From the NCBI RefSeq assembly GCF_027568515.1, contig NZ_JANKZF010000014.1:99503-163502 (forward strand): a DNA stretch of 64,000 nucleotides, written 5' to 3'. The translations under genes and the position numbers were made by a program. The notes beneath the pieces are model-generated. The model made no database searches. It was given only the letters and a program-made list of their open reading frames with translations, and had not been told where the DNA came from. Positions 42,751 to 51,499 of the stretch are shown here, in pieces (the first letter of the stretch is position 1; each line of letters opens with the position of its first letter). Origin of the DNA: Arthrobacter sp. HY1533 (GTDB lineage Bacteria > Actinomycetota > Actinomycetes > Actinomycetales > Micrococcaceae).

Positions 42751-45020
42751 CCAACGTCCACGCTTGCGTCGTCAATGACGAAGGACGTCTGTTTTGAGTA
42801 GTCCTCCATGCCCGTGAACTGGATGCTCACGCTCTGTCCCGCCCAGGCGGAGAGGTCAAATGTCCTTTGGACGTATCCCGATTCGTCCAGGTTGCTCCAG
42901 CTCCCGAGTTGGGTCGCGGTGCCGCCTGTGGGCGTGACAGAGAGCTTCAGCCCGTCATAGGCGTTGGGCAGGGTCTCGGCCGAGTCGATGCGCAGGCTGA
43001 AGGTGAGCTTGGCGGAGGCGCACGACGCCGGGATGGCGACGGTTTGGCTGAGTGTCTCGGTGTTGGCGCTGCCAAAACCGTTCAGCCAGGCCTTCCAGGA
43101 TCCCGTGCGTGCCGGCTGCAGCGTCCGGTTGTCCACCACCCCCGGTGAGGCCGCCCACGGTGCGGCCGTGCCGGTCTCGAAGCCGCCATTGCCCAAGAGG
43201 TTGGCGGCCGGGCACGTGGGGTTGGGCGCCGTGGTCATCGGCGCCAACTTCATCGCCTGGAGCACCGACCCCGTCCAGGCAAACTCGTTGTTGTCGCTGA
43301 AGGCGTAGTAGCTGGCGCCGTTGGGCATGAGGGCCACGCTGATCCCGCCAAACCCCGACATGAACGGGACATGGAAGGGTGTGGTGATGGCGGGGCTGTC
43401 GGCCGAGGTGAACTGTTTTGCCCAGAACCCGTTGTTGTACCTGAACGCGGTGGTTCCGGTGGTTGTGACGCCGCGGTTGGCTGGGTTTCGCTGCATGGTG
43501 TCATCGAGCATGGCAGGGCTGAGAATTTGCTGGCCGTTGGCGGCGCCGTTGTCCACAGTCAGGAATTTGGACACCTTGGCAATGTCGTCCTGGGTCCAAA
43601 AGAGCCCGTAGCCGCCCAACGGAGTCCCCGTGGGCGAATTGTCGGTCCGCAGGGTTGTTTGGGCATCCGGGCTGAGCTTGATGGGCGCGAAGACGTCGTC
43701 ACGGACCATGGTGAAGATGTCGCGGGAGGTTCCTTCCCATGACTGCAGGTAGTTGTTCATGGCCTTTGTTGCCACGAACGTGTCCGAGCTGTGGTAATTC
43801 CATGAGCTGCCGGGTGCCGCCTTGCGTGGAAATCCAAGCGCCGAGGACATCTTTTGGGCGTAGGGCTCGGCCGCAAAGAATGCCGCCATGGTTGAGCCGC
43901 CCTCATCCACCTCATAGTCGGGTGAATCGTAGTTGCCTGTGGCCATGTTCAGGGTGTTCTGCCACGTGACGCCATTCCACGCGGACTTGGCTGCGGCCTC
44001 GGGGACACTGGCGCTGATGGCTTCCCCATACACGCCGGCCCCGAATTTCTGCCCCATGCGCATCAAGGCCATGCCCGCGAACGCGGACTTCGCCGTCGAA
44101 TAGGAAGGGAGCAGCAGCTGGCCGCAATACGGGTAGGCGCCCTGGCGGGTGGTGCAGCCGCCAACGTAGTTGACCTCGCCATAGAAGAAGCCAAAGGTGC
44201 TCATCGCGGCGGGGGAGATGCCGTTGCTGAACGCGGCCACATCAATGCCTGCTCCCGGGTAGTCGGTGGCGAGGGCACTGATGGGCCGGGTTGGCAGGCG
44301 GTTCCCAACTTCCGTGGAGAACGCCGTCTTGAGCGCCTCGGCGTTGGCCACGGGGCCGGGTGCGTACGTTGAGCCGAGCTGGCCCCACATGTCGAACTGG
44401 AAGTACTCGCAGGTTTCACTGGTGACCTGGTACCTGACATTGCTGGTGCTGCCGGCATCGAAAAGGAAGGTAAGCACCCCGTTGTGCACGCAATTGGCGT
44501 TGCGCTCGACCAGGGCAAAGGGAAGTGAGGCCCGGGTCTTGGAACCGTCAGCGGTCTCGTTCCAGGCACGGCCCGGCCCCACGGCAAGGTTCCAGTAGGG
44601 GCTGCCGGTGAACAGGAGGCCCCGTGCCGCCGGGATGAGGTGGCTGCCATTCTGCACGAGCTTGATGCCCATGGGCGGAAGGTGGCGCAGGGCAGTGTCG
44701 GTGCCGTAGCCGTAGGGGTCCTTGAGCGAGGAGAAACCGCCGGAGGTGCCAACGCCGTTCAGCGTGAGCGTTCCCTCAAACTGGTTGCTGGGCGCCTTGG
44801 CGTTGGCCGGCAGGGCGAAGGCATCGTTCGAGACCGTTCCCGTGCTGGTGCCGCCGTTGAGTTGGGCCGCCGTGAGCAGTTGCCTTGAGACGGCGCCGGA
44901 GCCCGTCAAGGGGTCACCTGGAACGGGGACGGCGGCGGCCGTGGCGGGTGCTGCGATTCCCAGGCCCGCCCCCGCGATGGTGAGGGCTGCGACGGTGATT
45001 TGGGCAATGCGGTGGTGCAT
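42747..45020 (-). CDS. Secreted beta-lactamase-fold serine hydrolase with C-terminal adhesion/CBM-like domain
   Basis: From ATG 45020 (AGGAGAG upstream) the 757-residue protein has a Sec signal peptide (1-30, cleavage near 'ATAAA'). A serine hydrolase domain follows, with the class C-type S-x-x-K at Ser308-Thr-Ala-Lys311 ('PSYSTAKSAF') and Tyr409-His-Ser411 ('WNYHSSD') as the second catalytic motif. Residues about 605-757 ('NLLGNGGFETGTAAPW', ending 'YSKQTSFVIDDASVDVG') form a jelly-roll like carbohydrate-binding modules. The substrate could be a peptide, ester or amide. It lies downstream of lysR on the same strand, beside the oligopeptide transporter. Confidence 0.88.
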   Translation of the reverse strand: MHHRIAQITVAALTIAGAGLGIAAPATAAAVPVPGDPLTGSGAVSRQLLTAAQLNGGTSTGTVSNDAFALPANAKAPSNQFEGTLTLNGVGTSGGFSSLKDPYGYGTDTALRHLPPMGIKLVQNGSHLIPAARGLLFTGSPYWNLAVGPGRAWNETADGSKTRASLPFALVERNANCVHNGVLTFLFDAGSTSNVRYQVTSETCEYFQFDMWGQLGSTYAPGPVANAEALKTAFSTEVGNRLPTRPISALATDYPGAGIDVAAFSNGISPAAMSTFGFFYGEVNYVGGCTTRQGAYPYCGQLLLPSYSTAKSAFAGMALMRMGQKFGAGVYGEAISASVPEAAAKSAWNGVTWQNTLNMATGNYDSPDYEVDEGGSTMAAFFAAEPYAQKMSSALGFPRKAAPGSSWNYHSSDTFVATKAMNNYLQSWEGTSRDIFTMVRDDVFAPIKLSPDAQTTLRTDNSPTGTPLGGYGLFWTQDDIAKVSKFLTVDNGAANGQQILSPAMLDDTMQRNPANRGVTTTGTTAFRYNNGFWAKQFTSADSPAITTPFHVPFMSGFGGISVALMPNGASYYAFSDNNEFAWTGSVLQAMKLAPMTTAPNPTCPAANLLGNGGFETGTAAPWAASPGVVDNRTLQPARTGSWKAWLNGFGSANTETLSQTVAIPASCASAKLTFSLRIDSAETLPNAYDGLKLSVTPTGGTATQLGSWSNLDESGYVQRTFDLSAWAGQSVSIQFTGMEDYSKQTSFVIDDASVDVG

Positions 45021-45104
45021 GGGGCTCTCCTGCCGGTTGGTGGATACAACCAGCATCCGCAGCCCGCGGAGAATCGTCCAAGACCCATTGGGTTCAAGGA
45101 TCAT

Positions 45105-45131
45105 GCCCCGGGAGCATCCACTCCCCGGGGC
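45105..45131 (-). terminator. Hairpin after lysR
   Basis: GCCCCGGG (45105-45112) pairs with CCCGGGGC (45124-45131). It lies seven bases after the lysR stop on the minus strand and before the hydrolase start. No T-run is present, so read-through into the hydrolase gene is possible. Confidence 0.45.
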
Positions 45132-45137
45132 AGCGCG

Positions 45138-46016
45138 CTACTGCGGGTAGAGCTCAGAGATGAAGGCGCCAAGGTCCTTGAGGCAGTCCTCGATTGCCTC
45201 GGCCGCAAAGTGGGTCGGATCCCAAACGCCGTAGAGCGTGATGACCAGCTCCTCACTGCCAACGCCAATGGGGGCCACCTGCAGCTCGTAGCGGGAGTCG
45301 TCCGACAGCACGCAGACGCCCCGCCCGGCAGCGGCAAGGGCCTGGGCAACGTAGGGCGATTCCGTCTCGAACGCGGCTGTGTAGGAAAGCCCGCTGGCCG
45401 TTGCGGCCGAATCAAACATGCGCCTGACCCCGTGGTCGGCGGACTGGACGATCAGCGGCCACTTGATCAGCTCCTCGATGGCCACCCGCCGGCTTCCTGC
45501 CAGCGGGTGGCCGGCCGGGAACTGGGCCCACAGGTAGGCGCGCCCAATGACCTTCGAACGCAGTTCGGCCGGCGGAACCCGCGTGCCGACGGCCAGGTCT
45601 GCATCGCCGGCCCGCAGCGCGTCGTACACATGCTCCGGACTTGCCTCCACGACATTGGCAATGGGGCCGGTTGAGCCGGCCTGGACTATGAAGGGCGAAA
45701 TGATGTCCGCCACCGTGGTTGGCGAGGAGGCCATGGTCAGGTTGGTGGAAAACCCCTTGGACATGGTGGTCGCGGCGGCATGGGCTTGGGCCGCGCGGTT
45801 GACCAGGTCCCGGGCGATGGGCACAAACTTCTGCCCAGCTGCCGTCAGGTGCAACCGCTTGGCCGAGCGGTTGAACAGATTCAAGGCCAGCTCCGTTTCC
45901 AGCCGCCTGATCTGGCGGGACAGCGAGGGCTGGGCCACATGCACCTTGGCGGCAGCGGCATTGACCGAGCCTTCATCGACAACGGCCAGAAAGTACTGCA
46001 GCAGGCGCAGGTCCAT
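45138..46016 (-). CDS. LysR-type transcriptional regulator
   Basis: The 292-residue protein has the LysR winged helix ('MDLRLLQYFLAVVDEGSVNAAAAKVHVAQPSLSRQIRRLETELALNLFNRSAKRLHLTAAG') and a periplasmic-binding-like effector domain. It is divergent from the ABC transporter operon with an AT-rich 116-bp intergenic region, as expected for a regulator of that operon. Confidence 0.93.
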   Translation of the reverse strand: MDLRLLQYFLAVVDEGSVNAAAAKVHVAQPSLSRQIRRLETELALNLFNRSAKRLHLTAAGQKFVPIARDLVNRAAQAHAAATTMSKGFSTNLTMASSPTTVADIISPFIVQAGSTGPIANVVEASPEHVYDALRAGDADLAVGTRVPPAELRSKVIGRAYLWAQFPAGHPLAGSRRVAIEELIKWPLIVQSADHGVRRMFDSAATASGLSYTAAFETESPYVAQALAAAGRGVCVLSDDSRYELQVAPIGVGSEELVITLYGVWDPTHFAAEAIEDCLKDLGAFISELYPQ

Positions 46017-46056
46017 ATATGCCTCCCAGGCATGAAGTTGTTACGATATTAGTATT

Positions 46057-46085
46057 TTACAGACATTTAATGTGATGAATAGACT
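46057..46085 (+). promoter_or_regulatory. Predicted promoter of the oligopeptide transporter operon
   Basis: TTACAG (46057-46062) and TAGACT (46080-46085) are 17 bp apart. An ATATTAGTAT palindrome just upstream (46046-46055) has the T-N11-A character of LysR sites. Confidence 0.45.
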
Positions 46086-46132
46086 AATGCCACCTCGCTA
46101 CGAGAATGCGAGAGAGTCCAGGAGGATCCGGC

Positions 46133-47737
46133 ATGGAAATCAACACAGTATTGAGCCGTCGAGCATTCGTCACAACAGCAATGTTGGTTGTTGGCGGCGT
46201 GGCCGTGGCCGCCTGTTCCCCCGGGGGCAACAAGGGCGGCAATGGTGCCGCCAGCAATGTACTCTCCGTGGCGGCATCCGCTGCCGTCACCACCTGGGAT
46301 CCCGTTCGATCGTTCTCCACCGAGGCCCTGTACCTCGGGAACATCTACGAACCCCTCATCTGGAAAAATGCCGAGGGCGCCCAGGAGGCCTTCAGCCCAG
46401 GCATCGCCACGGACTGGAAGACCAGCGACGACGGCCTGAGCTGGACCTTCACCATTCGTTCCGGCGCCACCTTCCATGACGGCGAGGCCGTGGATGCGGC
46501 TGCCGTGAAGGCAAGCATTGATGCGGCAAAGGAGAACGGCGGCGCATCATTCATCTGGGCGCCGCTGAAGAGCGTCGAGGCACCGGACGCCTCCACTGTG
46601 GTCATGCACCTGGAGTACCCGGCACCCATGGACCTGGTTGCCGCCTCGACCTACGGCGCATGGATTGTTTCCCCCAAGGCCCTGGCCGCGGTCAAGGCCG
46701 ACAAGACCTACTTTGATGCCGGCGTGGACGGGGGCAGTGGGCCCTACAAACTGGCCTCCTACGTTCCCGGCCAAAAGGTGGTGCTGGAGAGCTACGCGGA
46801 CTACTGGAACAAGGAGGCCATGCCCAGCTACACCACAGTGGACATTTCCATCACCCCCGACGCCGTGACGGCCCAGCAAATGCTGACGGCCGGCGAGGTT
46901 GACTTCGCCACGAACGTCCCCCTGGAGAACGCCAAGGACCTGGCGGCAGGCGGCGACTACAAGGTCCAGGAATACAACTCACCGTTCAACTACCTGGCCT
47001 TCTTCAACACCACCAAGCCGCCGCTGGACAACGTGAAAGTCCGCGAGGCCCTCAGCTACGCAATGCCCTACGCGGACATCATCGAAATTGGCGGTCAGGG
47101 CTACGGCACCCAAAGCCACGGTCCCGTGCCCAAGGGCATTTTCCCCTACGCCGATTCAGTTCCCCAGTACAAGCAGGACCTGGACAAGGCTGCAGCGCTC
47201 CTGGCCGAGGCCGGGCACCCCGGGGGAGGCTTCTCGTTGAACCTGAGCTACGCCTCGGAAAACCCGGCCGAGGCCCGCTTTGTGCCGCTGATCAAGGATG
47301 CCCTGGCCAAGGTGGGCGTCGAGGTCACCGTCAGGGCTGAACTGTTCAACCAGCAGTGGGAATCAGCCAAGGCCGACCCGAAGTCGGCCCAGGACATCTT
47401 TGTCCTGTACTACTGGCCCACCTACAGCGACGCCGGCGCGGACAACCTCTACTCCCTGTTCCACTCAAGCGAGAAGCCGTACTTCAACCTCAGCTACTGG
47501 AACAACGCCGACTACGACGCCCTGGTGGACAAGGCCGGAAAGCTCGCCGGCACGGACAAGGAGGCAGCGGGCAAGGTATACAGGGAGGCCATGGACGTCC
47601 TGTACAAGGAGGCGCCCGGGGCGTTCTTCTATGACGCACACGCTGTGTCCGTCATCCCCAACGGCCTGACATTTGGAAAGTTCAACGAAAACTATCCATT
47701 CACAGTGTTCTTTGCCCCGGTCCGCCCTTCCAGCTGA
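46133..47737 (+). CDS. Oligopeptide ABC transporter substrate-binding lipoprotein
   Basis: The 534-residue SBP_bac_5 family protein starts at ATG 46133 after AGGAGG. Its signal has twin arginines (Arg9-Arg10 in 'LSRRAFVTTAML') and a lipobox 'VAAC' with Cys28, so it is probably a Tat-exported lipoprotein. 'WDPVRSFSTEALYLGNIYEPLI', 'DGLSWTFTIRSGATFHDGEAVDAAAVKASI' and 'DNVKVREALSYAMPYADIIEI' are typical of peptide and nickel binders. It captures the ligand for the four following genes. Confidence 0.94.
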   Translation: MEINTVLSRRAFVTTAMLVVGGVAVAACSPGGNKGGNGAASNVLSVAASAAVTTWDPVRSFSTEALYLGNIYEPLIWKNAEGAQEAFSPGIATDWKTSDDGLSWTFTIRSGATFHDGEAVDAAAVKASIDAAKENGGASFIWAPLKSVEAPDASTVVMHLEYPAPMDLVAASTYGAWIVSPKALAAVKADKTYFDAGVDGGSGPYKLASYVPGQKVVLESYADYWNKEAMPSYTTVDISITPDAVTAQQMLTAGEVDFATNVPLENAKDLAAGGDYKVQEYNSPFNYLAFFNTTKPPLDNVKVREALSYAMPYADIIEIGGQGYGTQSHGPVPKGIFPYADSVPQYKQDLDKAAALLAEAGHPGGGFSLNLSYASENPAEARFVPLIKDALAKVGVEVTVRAELFNQQWESAKADPKSAQDIFVLYYWPTYSDAGADNLYSLFHSSEKPYFNLSYWNNADYDALVDKAGKLAGTDKEAAGKVYREAMDVLYKEAPGAFFYDAHAVSVIPNGLTFGKFNENYPFTVFFAPVRPSS

Positions 47738-47776
47738 CGCCCCCACCCGCGTTTCCTTCACGAAGGGGGACATACA

Positions 47777-48790
47777 TTGCGCTACCTTGCCAGCCGTCTT
47801 GGCAGCTCTGCCATCGTCATACTCGCACTGACGATCATTGTTTTCATCCTGGCCCGCGTGGTTCCCAGCGATCCCGCCGTCATCTATGTGGGTCCCAAGG
47901 CGCCCCAGGCCGAGCTGGACCGGGTCCACGCCGAACTTGGCCTGGACCGCCCGCTCTACGTGCAGTACTTCAGTTACCTGCTGGGCCTGGTGACGGGCGA
48001 CTGGGGAAATTCCCTGGCCACCAAGCGGCCGGTCCTTGAGGAACTTGCCACCCGGCTGCCGTCCACCCTGGAACTGATCTTTGCGGCACTGTTCCTGGCA
48101 GTTGTGCTCGGCATTGTGCTGGGCGTGGTGGCGGCGCGCAGGCCCGGCAAATTGACCGACGCGGCGATCCGCTTCCTGTCCATCGGCGGGATTTCCATGC
48201 CGACGTTCTGGCTTGGGCTGCTGCTGCAGGTGCTGTTCGTGGGGCGGCTGGGCCTGCTTCCGGCAACGGGGCAGTTCAGCAACTCCATCAAGTACTCGGA
48301 CCCGGTCTCCACCGTTACCGGCTTCCCCCTGTTTGACAGCCTCATCACCGGCAACTGGGTGGCATACACGGACGGGCTGGAGCACCTGGTCCTGCCGGCC
48401 ATCACCCTGGCCGCCTATCCGCTGGGGCTCATTGCGCGCATGACCCGGGCTTCCATGCTGGAGGTGCAGGGGCAGGACTACATCTTCACCGCCAACGCCT
48501 ACGGGCTGCGGCAGCGCGCCATCGTGTGGCGGCTCGCCCTGAAGAACGCCCTGCCACCCACGCTGACCATTGTTGGACTCGCAGCCGCCTATGCACTCAC
48601 TGGCACGTTCTTTGTTGAGATTGTGTTCAACTGGCCGGGCATTGGCGCCTTTGCCACGGCGGCCATGCTCGCTGTGGACTATCCGGTCATGATGGCCATC
48701 ACGCTGCTCAGCGCCGTCGGATACCTGCTGACCAATGTCGCAGTGGACCTGGTCCAGGCCCGCCTGGATCCCCGAGTGAGGATCTCATGA
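47777..48790 (+). CDS. Oligopeptide ABC transporter permease (DppB-like)
   Basis: The 337-residue permease starts at a TTG (47777), seven bases from AAGGGGG; no ATG is available. It has six helices, with the DppB N-terminus 'RYLASRLGSSAIVILALTIIVFILARVVPSDPA' and the EAA-type loop 'RMTRASMLEVQGQDYIFTANAYGLRQRAIVWRLALKNALPP'. Coupled to the next gene by ATGA. Confidence 0.94.
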   Translation: MRYLASRLGSSAIVILALTIIVFILARVVPSDPAVIYVGPKAPQAELDRVHAELGLDRPLYVQYFSYLLGLVTGDWGNSLATKRPVLEELATRLPSTLELIFAALFLAVVLGIVLGVVAARRPGKLTDAAIRFLSIGGISMPTFWLGLLLQVLFVGRLGLLPATGQFSNSIKYSDPVSTVTGFPLFDSLITGNWVAYTDGLEHLVLPAITLAAYPLGLIARMTRASMLEVQGQDYIFTANAYGLRQRAIVWRLALKNALPPTLTIVGLAAAYALTGTFFVEIVFNWPGIGAFATAAMLAVDYPVMMAITLLSAVGYLLTNVAVDLVQARLDPRVRIS

Positions 48791-49695
48791 CCATCACACA
48801 GAAGAAGCCCGAGCCCGCGCTCAAGGCATTTGTTCCCTTCGGTGAAGGGCCGCTTGGCCGGCTGGGCCGGGTGCTGCGCACCGACTCGCTGGCAGCCGTT
48901 GGCATTGGCCTGATCCTGCTCATGGTGGTCCTGGCGGTCTTTGGCCAGTGGATTGCCCCCTTCCCGGAACAGGGGATGGGCCAGACCAACATCTCCCAGC
49001 GCAACCTGGCCCCCGGCGCCCTCCACTGGCTTGGCACCGACCAGCTGGGCCGCGACGTGCTCAGCCGCATCGTCATGGGCGCCCGCCCCGCACTCACCGT
49101 GTCCCTGTTCGTGGTTGCCATTGCAGCCCTGATCGGTGTCCCGCTGGGGGCAATCGCCGGATACCGCGGCGGCTGGCTCGATGAGGTGCTCATGCGCATC
49201 ACCGAGGTGTTCCAGTCCTTCCCGCCGCTCCTGCTGGCCATGGTCACCGTGGCCGTGCTGGGGCCGAGCATGACAAACGCCGGCATTGCCCTGGCCATCT
49301 GCTGGTGGCCCTGGTACGCCCGGCTCGTCCGGGCCGAGGCGCGGTCGCTGCGGGACAGGCCCTTTGTTGAGGCCGCCCGTGCCATGGGCGTGCCCACCTG
49401 GAAGATCATTGGCCAACACATCCTGCGCAACTGCTCAACACCGATCCTGGTGCAGGCCACGGTGGATGTTGGAAGCGTCATCCTCGCCGCGGGCTCACTG
49501 GCCTTCATCGGCCTGGGTGCCCAGCCGCCGTCGCCCGATTGGGGCCTCATGGTCGCAGAAGGCCGGGGCATGGTCCTGACCAGCTGGTGGATTTCCACCT
49601 TCCCGGGACTGGCGATCTTCCTGGCCACCCTTGGCTTCAACCTGTTGGGCGACGCCCTGCGGGACTACTTCGATCCACGGCAGGTGAAGCGATGA
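48787..49695 (+). CDS. Oligopeptide ABC transporter permease (DppC-like)
   Basis: The 302-residue permease has 'HWLGTDQLGRDVLSRIVMGARPALTVSLFVV', the DppC hallmark, and the cytoplasmic loop 'VRAEARSLRDRPFVEAARAMGVPTWKIIGQHILRNCSTPI'. Six helices. It overlaps both neighbours by four bases. Confidence 0.95.
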   Translation: MTITQKKPEPALKAFVPFGEGPLGRLGRVLRTDSLAAVGIGLILLMVVLAVFGQWIAPFPEQGMGQTNISQRNLAPGALHWLGTDQLGRDVLSRIVMGARPALTVSLFVVAIAALIGVPLGAIAGYRGGWLDEVLMRITEVFQSFPPLLLAMVTVAVLGPSMTNAGIALAICWWPWYARLVRAEARSLRDRPFVEAARAMGVPTWKIIGQHILRNCSTPILVQATVDVGSVILAAGSLAFIGLGAQPPSPDWGLMVAEGRGMVLTSWWISTFPGLAIFLATLGFNLLGDALRDYFDPRQVKR

Positions 49696-50657
49696 AGCAA
49701 TTGCTGGAAGTGCGCGAGCTCGAGATCGAGTTCTCCGACAGGGGCGCCGTGACCAACCGGCCCCTCCGGGGCGTGAATCTGACCATTGCCCCCGGGGAAA
49801 TACTGGGAGTGGTGGGGGAGACCGGATGCGGGAAATCGCTCACCGGCCTGGCCATCCTGGGGCTGCTGCCCAATGGCGCCAGGCAGCTGGGCACCATTGC
49901 CCTTGATGGCACCCTGGCCACGGACACGCCCCACGGCGCAGCGTCGCTGCGCGGCAAGGTCATCTCCCTGGTGTTCCAAAACCCCGGAACAGCCTTCAAC
50001 CCCGTGTTCACCATTGGCCAGCAGATGCGCGAGGTGCTGAAACGGCACAAGGCCATGTCCCGCGCCGAGGCCAGGGGGCACATCCTGCGGCAGCTCGGGC
50101 TTGTCCAGCTGCCCAACCCGGAGCGAGTGTTTGGCAGTTATCCGCACGAGCTCTCCGGCGGCATGCTGCAGCGGGCCATGATCGCCATGGCGCTCTTGTG
50201 CGAACCCCGGCTTTTGATCCTGGATGAGCCAACCACTGCCCTGGATGTGACAGTTGCCAAGAAGATTCTGGAATTGATCCTGGAACTGCGCGGCAGCTTT
50301 GGCTTCGGCGTCATGCTCATCTCGCACAACCTTGGCGTGGTGCGCGACATTTGCGACCGCGTGGCGGTGCTGTACGCCGGCCGGGTCATCGAGACCGGAA
50401 CCACCCAGGACGTGCTGGCATCTCCGCGCCACCCCTACACCAGGGGGCTGCTCGGGGCGTTGCCCGGCCCGGAAAGCGTGGGCCGGCCGCTCGTGGCCAT
50501 CCCCGGCAGCGTGCCAAGCAGGCTGTTGGGCATCAACGGCTGCGCGTTCGCCAACAGGTGCGCCATGGCCATCGATGAGTGCCTGGCCACCGACCCGATC
50601 CTTCAACCAGTCGCACAAGGCCATGAAGCGGCGTGCATCAGGAGCGCGGAATCATGA
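49692..50657 (+). CDS. Oligopeptide ABC transporter ATPase (DppD-like)
   Basis: The 321-residue ATPase has Walker A 'GETGCGKSLTG', a Q-loop in 'VFQNPGTAFNPV', the signature 'LSGGMLQRAMIA', Walker B 'LLILDEPTTALD' and the His switch in 'ISHNLGV'. A C-terminal oligopeptide domain with 'CAFANRCAMAIDECLATDP' is present, as in DppD/OppD. Confidence 0.95.
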   Translation: MKQLLEVRELEIEFSDRGAVTNRPLRGVNLTIAPGEILGVVGETGCGKSLTGLAILGLLPNGARQLGTIALDGTLATDTPHGAASLRGKVISLVFQNPGTAFNPVFTIGQQMREVLKRHKAMSRAEARGHILRQLGLVQLPNPERVFGSYPHELSGGMLQRAMIAMALLCEPRLLILDEPTTALDVTVAKKILELILELRGSFGFGVMLISHNLGVVRDICDRVAVLYAGRVIETGTTQDVLASPRHPYTRGLLGALPGPESVGRPLVAIPGSVPSRLLGINGCAFANRCAMAIDECLATDPILQPVAQGHEAACIRSAES

Positions 50658-51469
50658 CAGCACTGCTGCAGCTGGACAACATTGTGAAGACCTTCCGCAA
50701 GCAGGGGAAGGCATTTCACGCGGTCGACGGCGTCTCCCTGGCCATCGAGAGCGGCCAGACTTTCGGGCTGGTGGGCGAATCCGGTTCCGGAAAGAGCACG
50801 CTGGCGCGCTGCGCCCTCAGGCTCATTCCGCCCACCTCAGGGACATCCCAGCTGGACGGGCAGGACCTCGGAGCGCTCAGCCGTTCGCAATTGCGCAGGG
50901 CCCGGGCCGGCACGGGGATGGTCTTCCAGAACCCCGTGGCGGCGCTGAATCCGCGGATGCGTGTCCAGGCACTCGTGGCCGAGCCGCTCATCACCCACAC
51001 CAGGCTCCGCGGACCGGCACTGCAGGCGCGGGTGGGTGAACTTCTGGACAGGGTGGGACTTGCCGCCGAGCACGCGCAGCGGCTGCCGCACCAACTCTCC
51101 GGCGGGCAATGCCAGCGCGTCGGCATTGCAAGGGCACTGGCCACCAACCCGAAGTTGATAGTCCTGGATGAGCCGACGAGTGCACTCGACGTCTCCGTCC
51201 AGGCCCAGATTCTGAACCTGTTGAGGGAACTCAGGGAGCAACACGAGCTGAGCTACCTGCTGATCTCCCACGACCTTGAAGTTGTGCGGTACATGAGCGA
51301 CTACGTCGGGGTCATGCGGCAGGGGCAACTTGTGGAAGAGGGCCCGACGGCCGACGTTTTTGCCAAACCCCGGCACGACTACACCCGTGAACTCCTCGAT
51401 GCGTCCCCCGGCAGCCGCCACAACCACCAGCTCGTGGCCAGTGCCGAGCCGGTGACCATCCAACTTTGA
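50654..51469 (+). CDS. Oligopeptide ABC transporter ATPase (DppF-like)
   Basis: The 271-residue second ATPase has Walker A 'GESGSGKSTLARCALRL', signature 'LSGGQCQRVGIARALA', Walker B 'LIVLDEPTSALDVSVQAQILNLL' and 'LLISHDLEVVRYMSD'. It lacks the C-terminal Cys-containing oligopeptide domain and is short for DppF. It overlaps the previous gene by four bases and ends 30 bp before the NylB-like gene. Confidence 0.94.
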   Translation: MTALLQLDNIVKTFRKQGKAFHAVDGVSLAIESGQTFGLVGESGSGKSTLARCALRLIPPTSGTSQLDGQDLGALSRSQLRRARAGTGMVFQNPVAALNPRMRVQALVAEPLITHTRLRGPALQARVGELLDRVGLAAEHAQRLPHQLSGGQCQRVGIARALATNPKLIVLDEPTSALDVSVQAQILNLLRELREQHELSYLLISHDLEVVRYMSDYVGVMRQGQLVEEGPTADVFAKPRHDYTRELLDASPGSRHNHQLVASAEPVTIQL

Positions 51470-51499
51470 CAGCCTTGCAACGTGAACAAGGAGCCCTAC